DNA from: Ignavibacteriales bacterium
GTDB taxonomy: Bacteria > Bacteroidota > Ignavibacteria > Ignavibacteriales > Melioribacteraceae
DNA: 64,000 bases
NCBI GenBank assembly: GCA_026390795.1
Contig: JAPLFG010000003.1
Location: 806,001 to 870,000 of the forward strand
Direction: 5' to 3'
Each line of letters begins with the position of its first letter. The first letter of the stretch is position 1. Shown piece by piece: positions 19,034 to 27,741 of this stretch. Position numbers and translations under genes: made by a program. The notes beneath the pieces were generated by a model. It saw only the letters and a list, made by a program, of their open reading frames with translations, searched no databases and was not told the DNA's origin.

Positions 19034-19785
19034 TTACTACCCGAAAGCTTCGACTCTATAGATTGAAGTTCTTTTGCATTAGAATCATTTGGATAGCGGC
19101 TCAAGAATAAATTAACATCTGCGACCGCTTCGTTATTCATATTTTTCTTTACTTCCAATAATATTTTGTTGTAAAGAGCGAGCGGTGCAAATTTGGTATC
19201 ATGATAAGTTTCCGCAACCATAGCGTAAGATTTCATTGCAGCTCTTTCGTATTCCATCTTTTGATAAATCATCCCGCTCATATAATCTTTTTCTGCAAGT
19301 TTTTCAGTGAGTGATTGTATTTTACTTTCAGCTTCTTCCACTTTTGGATTTGCCGGAAAGAAATCTATGAACGCTTGAAATTCTTCAATAGCTTTTTTGG
19401 TGTAAGCCTGATCTAGCTGATAAGGCGGCGAAAGCTGAAAATACGATTCAGCCAGCATATATTGCGCTTCAGGTACAAAAGGACTTGCCGGAATATTTTT
19501 GATCAGTTTGCTGAATTCATAGGCAGCAAGAAGAAATTGTTTCCTTTTATGATAAGTCATTCCTAAATAGAATTGAGCATCATCATTATATGCGCTGCCT
19601 GAATACTGCAGCAGAAAATTTTGAAAATTTGAAATTGCTTCTTCATAATCTTCTTGCGTATAAAGTTTATAGGCATAGTTGTAGTAATCTTCTGCATTGA
19701 ATTTGCTTGTATCAACAGAACTGGAACATGCGTAAACAAATATTAGTCCTATTAAAACAGAAATAATTATTTTTCGATTGTGCAA
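19030..19785 (-). CDS. bamD: BamD-like outer-membrane assembly lipoprotein
   Basis: The 251-residue lipoprotein has a signal peptide ending in the lipobox-like FVYACSSS. The rest is TPR repeats typical of BamD/YfiO (YYNYAYKLYTQEDYEEAISNF, YLGMTYHKRKQFLLAAYEF). It should sit on the inner face of the outer membrane and support insertion of beta-barrel proteins. It is the first gene of a six-gene overlapping operon. The name is by resemblance to BamD; other TPR lipoproteins of similar size exist. Confidence 0.87.
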   Translation of the reverse strand: MHNRKIIISVLIGLIFVYACSSSVDTSKFNAEDYYNYAYKLYTQEDYEEAISNFQNFLLQYSGSAYNDDAQFYLGMTYHKRKQFLLAAYEFSKLIKNIPASPFVPEAQYMLAESYFQLSPPYQLDQAYTKKAIEEFQAFIDFFPANPKVEEAESKIQSLTEKLAEKDYMSGMIYQKMEYERAAMKSYAMVAETYHDTKFAPLALYNKILLEVKKNMNNEAVADVNLFLSRYPNDSNAKELQSIESKLSGSK

Positions 19786-19857
19786 AACAGTTTCCTCGCT
19801 TTTTAAGACGATGTAAAAATAAACAAAATAGGGTAGCTGTAAAATAGCTAATTGTAG

Positions 19858-20457
19858 TTATTTGCTTCTGACCGTAAAAAGCAAAATAACTGTAACGATT
19901 AGAGTTCCAACAACAATAATCGGTTCCCAAAAAGTTGAAAGCAGCGGCTCTGATGGAATTTGCCCCTGGGTGAATGGAATAGACTTATTTTCAAGGTTTG
20001 AAATCTCATCTAGTTTTACAGTATCTGTAACACTTTCTGTAAACTCAACCGGTTTTATGATTTGACCAGACTCCACAACATTGAAAGACCCTTTTAACGT
20101 CAATTTTCTTTCAAGTCCAATATTGCCAAAGAATCCATTGGTAAAAGAATTATTGTATTCAACGGTTGCAGAAGTGATAGTATAATTAACAGGAATTGCA
20201 GATTCGGCACCTGACGCTGTAAGTAAGTAACCCCGATTACTGAATAACTGAAGCACTTTGGGTTTTAGAATTTCAAGCGGAGCCGCAGTAGTTACAGATA
20301 AATTTATTGCTTGTTTTCCTCCGAGTAGTGAATCGGCTTGTGCAACCGAGCGTTCAATTAAATTATAAATTACATCGATATTATTCTGTGTTTGTGCATT
20401 CAGAAATAAAATAGGAATAAAAAATAAAATAGAAACGGCGGAGAATTTTGTTTTCAA
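19858..20457 (-). CDS. Hypothetical exported protein with C-terminal membrane helix
   Basis: I do not recognise the family. The 199-residue protein has a signal peptide (FSAVSILFFIPILFLNA), a soluble domain rich in beta structure, and a C-terminal helix (PIIVVGTLIVTVILLFTVRSK) ending in a short basic tail. This predicts an envelope protein anchored in the inner membrane by its C-terminus with the domain in the periplasm. It lies upstream of the bamD-like gene on the same strand, with 72 bases between them, so a link to envelope biogenesis is possible. Confidence 0.75.
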   Translation of the reverse strand: MKTKFSAVSILFFIPILFLNAQTQNNIDVIYNLIERSVAQADSLLGGKQAINLSVTTAAPLEILKPKVLQLFSNRGYLLTASGAESAIPVNYTITSATVEYNNSFTNGFFGNIGLERKLTLKGSFNVVESGQIIKPVEFTESVTDTVKLDEISNLENKSIPFTQGQIPSEPLLSTFWEPIIVVGTLIVTVILLFTVRSK

Positions 20458-20589
20458 TTAATCACATGAATTTTGTTAGTACCGTTTTCAAATTAGAGAT
20501 TAGTCAAAGTAATTTCAATTAGAAAATTGTTTGATGCGTTGGAAAAAATGCTATCCAATCTAAATCGGGTATTCATTTATTTAGAACAG

Positions 20590-20610
20590 ATGCCGGAACA
20601 TGTCCGGCAT
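20590..20610. terminator. Stem-loop near the htpX 3' end
   Basis: A perfect 8-bp stem (ATGCCGGA, loop ACATG, TCCGGCAT) lies 30 bases past the htpX stop. There is no strong T-run on either strand, so termination activity is uncertain. It may be a processing or Rho-linked structure. Confidence 0.4.
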
Positions 20611-20624
20611 TACATTCTAAATTC

Positions 20625-20640
20625 GAATAAAATTTTATTC
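20625..20640. repeat. 16-bp perfect palindrome at the htpX stop
   Basis: GAATAAAATTTTATTC reads the same on both strands and its last base is the final base of the htpX stop codon. It is AT-rich and may be chance or part of the adjacent stem-loop. Confidence 0.35.
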
Positions 20641-21491
20641 TATCTTCTTCCGGCGGCAATTTCTTGAAGCCGTTCAATTCTCTGTTCAATCGGCGGGTGA
20701 GTTGAAAATAGTTTCATCAAAGATTTTCCGTTTAACGGATTAACGATAAACATGTGTGCAGATGAAGTGCCTGCATTAGTCATCGGAATAAGCTCATTTC
20801 CACGTTCCAATTTGTTGAGTGCTGATGCTAGTGCGAGCGGTTTACCCGAAATTTGCGCACTTCCTTCATCAGCCATATATTCGCGCGATCTTGAGATTGC
20901 CATCTGGATTAATAACGCAGCAATCGGAGCGATAATCATCAGAGCTAAATCCGAAAAAATATTTCCTCTATCTCTTTCACCTCTTCCGCTGCTAAACATT
21001 GCCGCCCATCCAGCCATGCGCGCAATAAATGTAATTGTTCCAACAAGAGTTGCCGCTATAGTGCCGACAAGTATATCTCTATTTTTAACGTGTGTTAATT
21101 CGTGTGCAATCACTCCTTCAAGCTCTTCCTTGTTAAGAATTTTCATAATACCTGTTGTAACTGCTACCGCGCTGTGTTCCGGATTTCGCCCGGTTGCAAA
21201 AGCATTAGGGGCCGGGTTCTCCATAATGTAGACTTTTGGAACCGGCAGGCCTGCTTGAGTTGCTAAATTCTCAACTGAATCATAAAGCTGCGGATATTGC
21301 TCGCGCGTAACTTCTTGAGCTCGGTACATTTTTAAAACAATTTTGTCCGAAAACCAATACGAACCGAAATTCATTGCTAATGAGATTACAAATGCAATCA
21401 TCATACCCGATTCGCCGCCAATAAGACTTCCGACAAGAATAAACAATACCATCATTACAGTCATCAAAATGACAGTCTTAAAACCGTTCAT
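20640..21491 (-). CDS. htpX: Membrane zinc metalloprotease HtpX
   Basis: The 283-residue protein has HtpX features: two N-terminal membrane segments, the zinc motif HELTHVKNRD near residue 130, two further hydrophobic segments, and the third ligand region SREYMADEGSAQ. It degrades misfolded membrane proteins. The length is normal. The start lies after an AGGAG-like sequence (TTAGGAG just before the ATG). Nothing nearby indicates its regulation, and I see no CIRCE element. Confidence 0.97.
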   Translation of the reverse strand: MNGFKTVILMTVMMVLFILVGSLIGGESGMMIAFVISLAMNFGSYWFSDKIVLKMYRAQEVTREQYPQLYDSVENLATQAGLPVPKVYIMENPAPNAFATGRNPEHSAVAVTTGIMKILNKEELEGVIAHELTHVKNRDILVGTIAATLVGTITFIARMAGWAAMFSSGRGERDRGNIFSDLALMIIAPIAALLIQMAISRSREYMADEGSAQISGKPLALASALNKLERGNELIPMTNAGTSSAHMFIVNPLNGKSLMKLFSTHPPIEQRIERLQEIAAGRR

Positions 21492-21680
21492 ACAAAACTC
21501 CTAATTATTTCTAATGAAATTTATAGTGAAAGAATCCTTCCGTCAAGGTCGGATTGTACACATTTCTAACAATAACAAATTCATTGGTGTTCCCAAAAGA
21601 AATCATTCTAGAAGATGTTTCGTATTACCTTGCCTTTATAGTCAATAATCTTTAAAATCGCTCGTCAATTTGAGAGAATT

Positions 21681-22619
21681 ATGCATAAACATTTCATTCG
21701 GGCAATAATTTGTGTTGTATTGTTATCAACTATTTTATCCGCACAGTCATCTTTCGATTTTCTCCATTTAGATGCTAGTCCGCGAGCAGCAGCCGTTGCC
21801 GGCAGTTATGTAGCAAACGGAGATGATCCAAATGTAATCTTTTATAATCCTGCCGGAATAAATTTATTAACCGGAACACCGGTTTCTTTTTCTTTCTTAA
21901 AACATTTGATGGATATTAATTCTGCAAGTATTTCTTTCTCAAAAGAGATTGAAGGAATCGGCAGATTTGCTGCAGGTATTCAATATATCAATTACGGTTC
22001 ATTCACCAGAGCAGACGAAAATGGAATGAAGCTTGGTAATTTTGGCGCCGGCGATATTGCGTTTATTATTGGATATGGAAATCAGCTTGATAAAAATTTC
22101 TATTATGGTGCTAATATAAAATTCCTTTACTCATCAATTGAAAGTTATTCTTCATCTGCCGCGGCTATTGATCTCGGTTTACATTATGCAATTCCGGAAT
22201 TAAGATGGAATTTTGGTTTTTCGGTACTGAATCTTGGTTCACAGATCTCAAATTACTTTAACACAAAGGAAGATTTACCACTTGATATTCGTCTCGGCTT
22301 TTCAAAAGGATTAGAGAAACTTCCGTTCACATTTTTCTGGTCGTTCAACCGTTTAAATGAAAGATATGATAATTTCTTTGAACGTTTCAAACAGATTACA
22401 CTTGGCGGAGAATTACGGGTTGGACAAAATTTAAAACTGCGTCTGGGTTACGATAACGAAAAAAGAAAAGAGATGAAACTCGGTTCAACAAGCGCCGGAC
22501 TGGCTGGATTTAGTGTCGGTTTAGGATTCATTGTAAATAAATACAATGTTGATTATTCCTTCTCATCGCTTGGTTCTGTTGGCGCACTGCACAGATTCGG
22601 AATTTCAACAAGTTTGTAG
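21681..22619 (+). CDS. porQ: PorQ-like type IX secretion outer-membrane protein
   Basis: The 312-residue protein has a signal peptide (IICVVLLSTILSAQ) and a predicted outer-membrane beta-barrel of the PorQ/PorV (UPF0164-like) type. Typical features are SSFDFLHLDASPRAAAVAG with a DDPNVIFYNPAG motif near the start, many alternating hydrophobic strands, and a C-terminal strand. PorQ is part of the type IX secretion apparatus in Bacteroidetes. The window also encodes likely type IX cargo at 2454 and 14831. PorQ versus another PorV relative is not certain. Confidence 0.8.
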   Translation: MHKHFIRAIICVVLLSTILSAQSSFDFLHLDASPRAAAVAGSYVANGDDPNVIFYNPAGINLLTGTPVSFSFLKHLMDINSASISFSKEIEGIGRFAAGIQYINYGSFTRADENGMKLGNFGAGDIAFIIGYGNQLDKNFYYGANIKFLYSSIESYSSSAAAIDLGLHYAIPELRWNFGFSVLNLGSQISNYFNTKEDLPLDIRLGFSKGLEKLPFTFFWSFNRLNERYDNFFERFKQITLGGELRVGQNLKLRLGYDNEKRKEMKLGSTSAGLAGFSVGLGFIVNKYNVDYSFSSLGSVGALHRFGISTSL

Positions 22620-22630
22620 ATGCAATTGAT

Positions 22631-22681
22631 AATTGCGAATTGATAATTGAAAATTTAATTCAGCATAGATAATTCGCAATT
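22631..22681. repeat. Inverted repeat between convergent genes
   Basis: AATTGCGAATT at 22631-22641 is repeated in inverse orientation at 22671-22681, with 29 bases between. It lies between the 3' ends of porQ and the TPR gene and may act as a weak bidirectional terminator. No T-run follows. Confidence 0.5.
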
Positions 22682-22686
22682 CTAAA

Positions 22687-23847
22687 TTATCTTTTATAAG
22701 GTGTTTTTAAATACTGCTCTGCAAATTTATGAGAATCATTACGGTCTTTTAATTCCAGCGTCTCTTTGTAATAAGCAATTGCTTTGTCTCTCTTGCCCAT
22801 CTGGTCATATAACATTCCAAGATAAAAAACTGTGTTGATTAAAAAACCGGATTCTTTTGCTTTGTCCATTTCACGGGAAAGTTTTTCCGATTTTTCAAAA
22901 TAAAACGCGGCTGAATCAACTTTTTCTTTCAGCTTAAAATCCATTCCGATATAATAAGAAGCTTCTCTATCAAATCGTTTGTTGTAACCAGGCATACCGT
23001 GTCCGGCTTTATTATAAATATCATGAAATGTTTTAGCTGCTTCATGATAATTATTCTCTTTAATAAAAGTAAGACCGTAATATTTTTGAAAATACGGATT
23101 GTTCGGATAATCATTAAGCAAAATTTTTGCCCACTTTCTTGATTCATCCATGTTTTCTTCGAACTGAAAATTTAATTTCATTAAAAAGTTTCGAGATTCA
23201 ATTCTGGTATATCTTCCGTTCCATGCGACGTTTTCAAGTTCTTTCAAACCTTTAAGTCGATCTCCTTTCGGAAAGAATACCATAAACGGTTTAACAGCCG
23301 GATAGCGGCCGGGAATTACATCGGCGTAATAATGATATATACCAAAACCAAGCTGAACATCAACATTTTTTGGATTTAGTTCGTAAGACTTAAACACTAA
23401 ACCCAAACCATCTTTGCCGTCAAGCGCGGCTTTGAACCAGCTTTCCCGTATGGCGCGTAATTGTCCGCGAAATCCAAGTGCGCCACCTTTGAAAAACATT
23501 GCATCAACATTTTTTTCATTCTTATCTAATATATCGTCGCACATGTCAATTAATTCATCGAGCTGATTAAAAAATTTCTCATCCAAACTTTCATTATCAA
23601 TATCAAGCAGAATGCGCCACCAAGTAATCATTGCCTTAAAAAATTTTCCGGAAGGATGCGTTGAATATTCTTTAACTACAACGTCGAAAGTTTTTTCAGC
23701 TTTATCGAATTCGATACCGTAGATTTGATTTATTCCGGTTTTAACAAGAGAATCATGCTTAACCCAATTATAATTTTGAGCCGAGATTCGAATTGTGATC
23801 AAGAAAAAAATTGCAAGTATAAATTTTGTTTTCAAAGTTTTAGCCAA
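22687..23847 (-). CDS. Exported TPR protein
   Basis: The 386-residue protein begins with a signal peptide (FILAIFFLITIRISAQ). TPR helices are seen throughout, for example DKAEKTFDVVVKEYSTHPSG and GKRDKAIAYYKETLELKDRN. The central region (GFGIYHYYADVIPGRYPAVKPF) is a non-TPR insert. This kind of protein occurs in the periplasm in Bacteroidetes-type bacteria as a scaffold. No enzyme domain is visible and the role is unknown. It is 12 bases from the lpdA start on the same strand, so the two may be cotranscribed. Confidence 0.8.
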   Translation of the reverse strand: MAKTLKTKFILAIFFLITIRISAQNYNWVKHDSLVKTGINQIYGIEFDKAEKTFDVVVKEYSTHPSGKFFKAMITWWRILLDIDNESLDEKFFNQLDELIDMCDDILDKNEKNVDAMFFKGGALGFRGQLRAIRESWFKAALDGKDGLGLVFKSYELNPKNVDVQLGFGIYHYYADVIPGRYPAVKPFMVFFPKGDRLKGLKELENVAWNGRYTRIESRNFLMKLNFQFEENMDESRKWAKILLNDYPNNPYFQKYYGLTFIKENNYHEAAKTFHDIYNKAGHGMPGYNKRFDREASYYIGMDFKLKEKVDSAAFYFEKSEKLSREMDKAKESGFLINTVFYLGMLYDQMGKRDKAIAYYKETLELKDRNDSHKFAEQYLKTPYKR

Positions 23848-23859
23848 AATTTTTAGTAA

Positions 23860-25278
23860 TTACTTTCTTTTAGGTCGGTACATATCCGTAGCATGACCAT
23901 AAAATACTTCCGCTGCAGCCATCATAGTTTCAGATAATGTTGGATGCGGATGAATTGTCAATTCCAAATCTTTTACAACCGCGCCCATTTCAATTGCTAA
24001 TGTTCCCTCAGCAATCATATCACCGGCTCCAACACCAACAATTCCAACGCCCAGAATTCTTTCTGTTCCGGGTTCGATGATTAACTTAGTCATTCCATCG
24101 TTTCTATCCAATGTAGTTGCGCGTCCGCTTGCACCCCATGGAAATTTAGCGACTTCAACTTTAATTCCTTTTTCGCGAGCTTCAATTTCGGTTATACCGG
24201 TCCATGCAAGTTCCGGATCCGTAAATACAACCGCAGGGATTGCATTTGGTTCGAATGCGACTTTGTGCCCAAGAATAGCTTCGACAGCAACTTTACCTTC
24301 TGCAGCAGCTTTGTGCGCAAGCATGGGATTACCAACAATATCGCCGATTGCATAAATGCTCGGGTCATCAGTCTTTAAAGTTTTATCAACGGTTACAAAT
24401 CCGCGTTCACCAATTTTAACTTTTGTATTTTCTAATCCAAGACCCGTTGTAACGGGTTTGCGCCCGACAGAAATTAGAACTTTATCGAAAGTTTGTTCAG
24501 GCTCAGTTACTTTATCGCCTTCCAACCTTACAGTAATTCCATTGGCGGATTCTTTTAACTCGACAACTTTTGTTTCCGTGAAAACATTTTCCATCATTGA
24601 TTTTACACGTTTATCTAATACAGCTACCAAATCTCGATCCGCTCCGGGCAATAATCCCGGAAGCATTTCAACTACAGTAACCTTACTTCCCAGAGCAGCA
24701 TATACGGTACTTAATTCCAAACCGATGTACCCTCCGCCAATTACAAGCAATCGTTTTGGAATATCATTCAATTCAAGTGCTGACGTTGAATCCATAACCC
24801 GCGGGGAATCGATTGAGAGTCCCGGTACTTTTGCGGGAATAGAGCCTGTTGCAAGAATAACTTTTTCGTACTGAACTTCGTCGGTTGTTCCATCAATTTT
24901 ATTTACCAATAATGCGTTTGAGTTTATGAACGAAGCTTTCCCTTGAATGAAATTGACTTTGCGTTGTTTGGAAAGCTGCCCCAATCCGCCTGTTAGTTTA
25001 TTAACAACCCCATTTTTAAAATCCCGAAGTTTATCAAGATCAATTTTAGGTTCGCCGAATTCGATGCCCCATTTTTTTGCTTCCTCAGCTTCTTTAATAA
25101 GCTTGGCAATATGAAGAAGAGCTTTTGAAGGAATGCATCCTCTGTAAAGACAAACACCGCCGGGGTTCTTTTCAAGATCAATTAAAGTAACTTGCATGCC
25201 AAGATCGGCAGCAAGAAACGCTGCTGCATATCCGCCGGGTCCTCCGCCAATGATTGCTAGTTGTGTATTTATTGTCAT
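23860..25278 (-). CDS. lpdA: Dihydrolipoyl dehydrogenase (E3)
   Basis: The 472-residue flavoprotein reoxidises the lipoyl groups of the pyruvate dehydrogenase complex with NAD+. It shows the FAD-binding GGGPGGYAAAF, the redox disulfide in GGVCLYRGCIPSKALL, the NAD-binding GGGYIGLELS, and the C-terminal HPHPTLSE with the catalytic His-Glu pair. It lies on the same strand as aceE and the E2 gene but is separated from them by a gene on the other strand. It may also serve glycine or 2-oxo-acid complexes elsewhere. Confidence 0.97.
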   Translation of the reverse strand: MTINTQLAIIGGGPGGYAAAFLAADLGMQVTLIDLEKNPGGVCLYRGCIPSKALLHIAKLIKEAEEAKKWGIEFGEPKIDLDKLRDFKNGVVNKLTGGLGQLSKQRKVNFIQGKASFINSNALLVNKIDGTTDEVQYEKVILATGSIPAKVPGLSIDSPRVMDSTSALELNDIPKRLLVIGGGYIGLELSTVYAALGSKVTVVEMLPGLLPGADRDLVAVLDKRVKSMMENVFTETKVVELKESANGITVRLEGDKVTEPEQTFDKVLISVGRKPVTTGLGLENTKVKIGERGFVTVDKTLKTDDPSIYAIGDIVGNPMLAHKAAAEGKVAVEAILGHKVAFEPNAIPAVVFTDPELAWTGITEIEAREKGIKVEVAKFPWGASGRATTLDRNDGMTKLIIEPGTERILGVGIVGVGAGDMIAEGTLAIEMGAVVKDLELTIHPHPTLSETMMAAAEVFYGHATDMYRPKRK

Positions 25279-25478
25279 AAATTTTTACCGGTTATCTTTC
25301 ATTTTATTAATATTTCTAAACAAAAATAGTAAAAAGGGGTCAATAATCTTATCTTAGAAATAAGATAAAAAATTAATTCTTTTTATTAGAGTATTTCAAA
25401 ATAAATTGAGAAATTTAAGTTCAAGATTAAAAGAAAAATTGGGAATAATCATTCAACCACAAACAGCAGTGTGACTAT

Positions 25479-27656
25479 TTGAAAAAATTTCATGTGCTCA
25501 ATTGGATTCTATTCTTTGTACAACTGGCTTTTACTTATTCAATCGAAGCTCAAGAACAATTAAAACCAACTAGAACAGACACACCTCCTATAGTTGACGG
25601 GAAGCTTGATGATTTAATTTGGCAGAATGCTTTAGCTGTTTCCGAGTTCAAAACATTTGCACCCGACTACGGTAAAGATGGTACCGAACGTACTGTTGCA
25701 TACGCCGCTTATGATAGCGAGAATCTCTACTTCGCTTTCTATTGTTATGATAGTGAACCTACAAAAATTAAATCCAGTGTCGGCAATAGAGATAACATTA
25801 GGTCTGATGACTGGGTTTGTATAAATCTTGATTCATTCAATGATCATCAATCTCTCTATGCTTTTTATGTCAATCCGCGTGGGATTCAAATGGACAGCCG
25901 TTTTGCAGCCGGACAAGAAGATTTTAGCGCCGATTATGTTTGGTATAGTGCCGGTCAACTAGTGCCTGGCGGTTATACTATCGAGATTAGTATTCCGTTA
26001 AAAAGTATTCGTTACTCGGGAACATCGCCGGTAACCATGTCCATCTTTTTTGAACGATATATAAGTAGATTTTCGGAACATGATTCTTATCCGGAACTAG
26101 ATCCTGCAAAAGGAATGGCATTTCTTACACAGATGAGTCCTGTAGTTTACAATGATTTAAAAAAATCAACTCTATTAGAAATTCTTCCGGCTTTTACCTA
26201 CAGTAAAAAATACAAGCTGGATCAAAGTCAGTTAGCAAAATATGAAGATAAAGGAGAATTAAGTCTTACTGCAAAATATGGAATTACTTCGGACCTTATT
26301 CTTGATGGTACCTACAACCCTGACTTCAGTCAGATTGAAGCTGATGCGGGTCAAGTAGATGTTAACCTTAGATATGCTTTATACTACCCTGAAAAGAGAC
26401 CTTTTTTTCTTGAGGGAAATGAAATTTACAATCTTGCTGCAACACAATCTTCAGTAGTTGATCCGATCATATCATTAGTTCACACAAGAACAATAGTCAA
26501 TCCGTTGACAGGTATAAAACTTTCCGGAAAAATAAGTACAAAAAGTACAATCGCGGTAATGTACGCAATGGATGAGCTTCCTCAAGATGAATCAATTGTT
26601 AATGGTGATTATGCACATATTCCAATTATTAGATTTAAACGGGCACTATCGGGCGACAGTTATCTGGGCGGAATTTTCACCGGTAGAGAAACAAAAAATA
26701 GTAACAACAATGTTTTAGGAATTGACGGCAACATAAGATTGACAGACGCAAGTACAATTGAATGGAACGGTTTGTACTCAAGTTCAAAATTTGCAACCGG
26801 TCCAGAGAAAAAATACGGACACGCAATTGGACTTAATTACAATCATAATTCAAGAGATCTATCTTACGATTTCAGTCTCAAAGATGTCTCCGAAGATTTT
26901 AATGTTGAAACCGGATTTATAACACGTACCGGAATATTTGGATTAACCGGATTAATAGGACCAAAAATTTATCCTGAGTCTTCAATCATTCAGAGAATTG
27001 ATTTAGAAGCATTCTCAGCCCAGACAAATGATAAACCGAGTTCCTTGTGGGAGACATACAATTATTTTTCTACAACAGGTTTTTTTCTTGGTTCATATAA
27101 CGCAAAAGTAAAGTACTCATATTCTACAGAAATTTTTGGAGGAGAAAAATTTAAAACCGGCGGTTTGCAATTTGTTCTTGGAGGATTGATCTCGAATAAA
27201 ATTAATTTTTCAGTCGGTTATAAAAGAACAAACGCTATTTATTATTCACAAGAGCCATTCCAGGGTTACAGCAACCAAATTAATGCGATTATGATTTATC
27301 AAGTTTCTGATAATGTAGAATCCTACTCTAGTTTTATCTATTCCGATTTTTATAGAGATTCAAATTCAGAATTGATTTTTGAGTATCCGATCTTTAGAGA
27401 AAGATTAACTTATCAGCATAACAAGCATCTTTTCTTCCGCGGTGTTATTGAATACAACAGATATTTACGGCAATTGCTCACAGACTTTCTAGTATCATTT
27501 ACTTACGTACCGGGTACGGTAATTTATCTTGGTTATGGTTCACTTTATCAAAAGACTGAATGGAATCAGTATGAGACTAGATATACCGGCAGCCAAAATT
27601 TTAACGAGGTGAATAGAGGTTTCTTTTTCAAGATGTCTTACTTGTGGAGGGATTAA
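25479..27656 (+). CDS. DUF5916-like outer-membrane protein with carbohydrate-binding fold
   Basis: The 725-residue protein has a signal peptide, an N-terminal family-9-like carbohydrate-binding domain (PIVDGKLDDLIWQNALAV to about residue 200) and a long C-terminal region of alternating strands that looks like an outer-membrane beta-barrel (YYPEKRPFFLEG at the junction). This is the DUF5916 layout. Its substrate is unknown. The start is TTG at 25479 with no strong ribosome-binding site. It is divergent from lpdA. Confidence 0.82.
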   Translation: MKKFHVLNWILFFVQLAFTYSIEAQEQLKPTRTDTPPIVDGKLDDLIWQNALAVSEFKTFAPDYGKDGTERTVAYAAYDSENLYFAFYCYDSEPTKIKSSVGNRDNIRSDDWVCINLDSFNDHQSLYAFYVNPRGIQMDSRFAAGQEDFSADYVWYSAGQLVPGGYTIEISIPLKSIRYSGTSPVTMSIFFERYISRFSEHDSYPELDPAKGMAFLTQMSPVVYNDLKKSTLLEILPAFTYSKKYKLDQSQLAKYEDKGELSLTAKYGITSDLILDGTYNPDFSQIEADAGQVDVNLRYALYYPEKRPFFLEGNEIYNLAATQSSVVDPIISLVHTRTIVNPLTGIKLSGKISTKSTIAVMYAMDELPQDESIVNGDYAHIPIIRFKRALSGDSYLGGIFTGRETKNSNNNVLGIDGNIRLTDASTIEWNGLYSSSKFATGPEKKYGHAIGLNYNHNSRDLSYDFSLKDVSEDFNVETGFITRTGIFGLTGLIGPKIYPESSIIQRIDLEAFSAQTNDKPSSLWETYNYFSTTGFFLGSYNAKVKYSYSTEIFGGEKFKTGGLQFVLGGLISNKINFSVGYKRTNAIYYSQEPFQGYSNQINAIMIYQVSDNVESYSSFIYSDFYRDSNSELIFEYPIFRERLTYQHNKHLFFRGVIEYNRYLRQLLTDFLVSFTYVPGTVIYLGYGSLYQKTEWNQYETRYTGSQNFNEVNRGFFFKMSYLWRD

Positions 27657-27741
27657 GTTATTGCTGTAATAATTTAATTGTTATAAGAAATAAATTTTTT
27701 AGTCAAAAAAAAAGCAGCAAAACATAATTCTTCAGGTAAAA

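Noticed and set aside
27657-27741. Terminator between the DUF5916 and E2 genes
   Set aside because: A poly-T tract and a weak AT-only hairpin occur, but no stable stem is visible.
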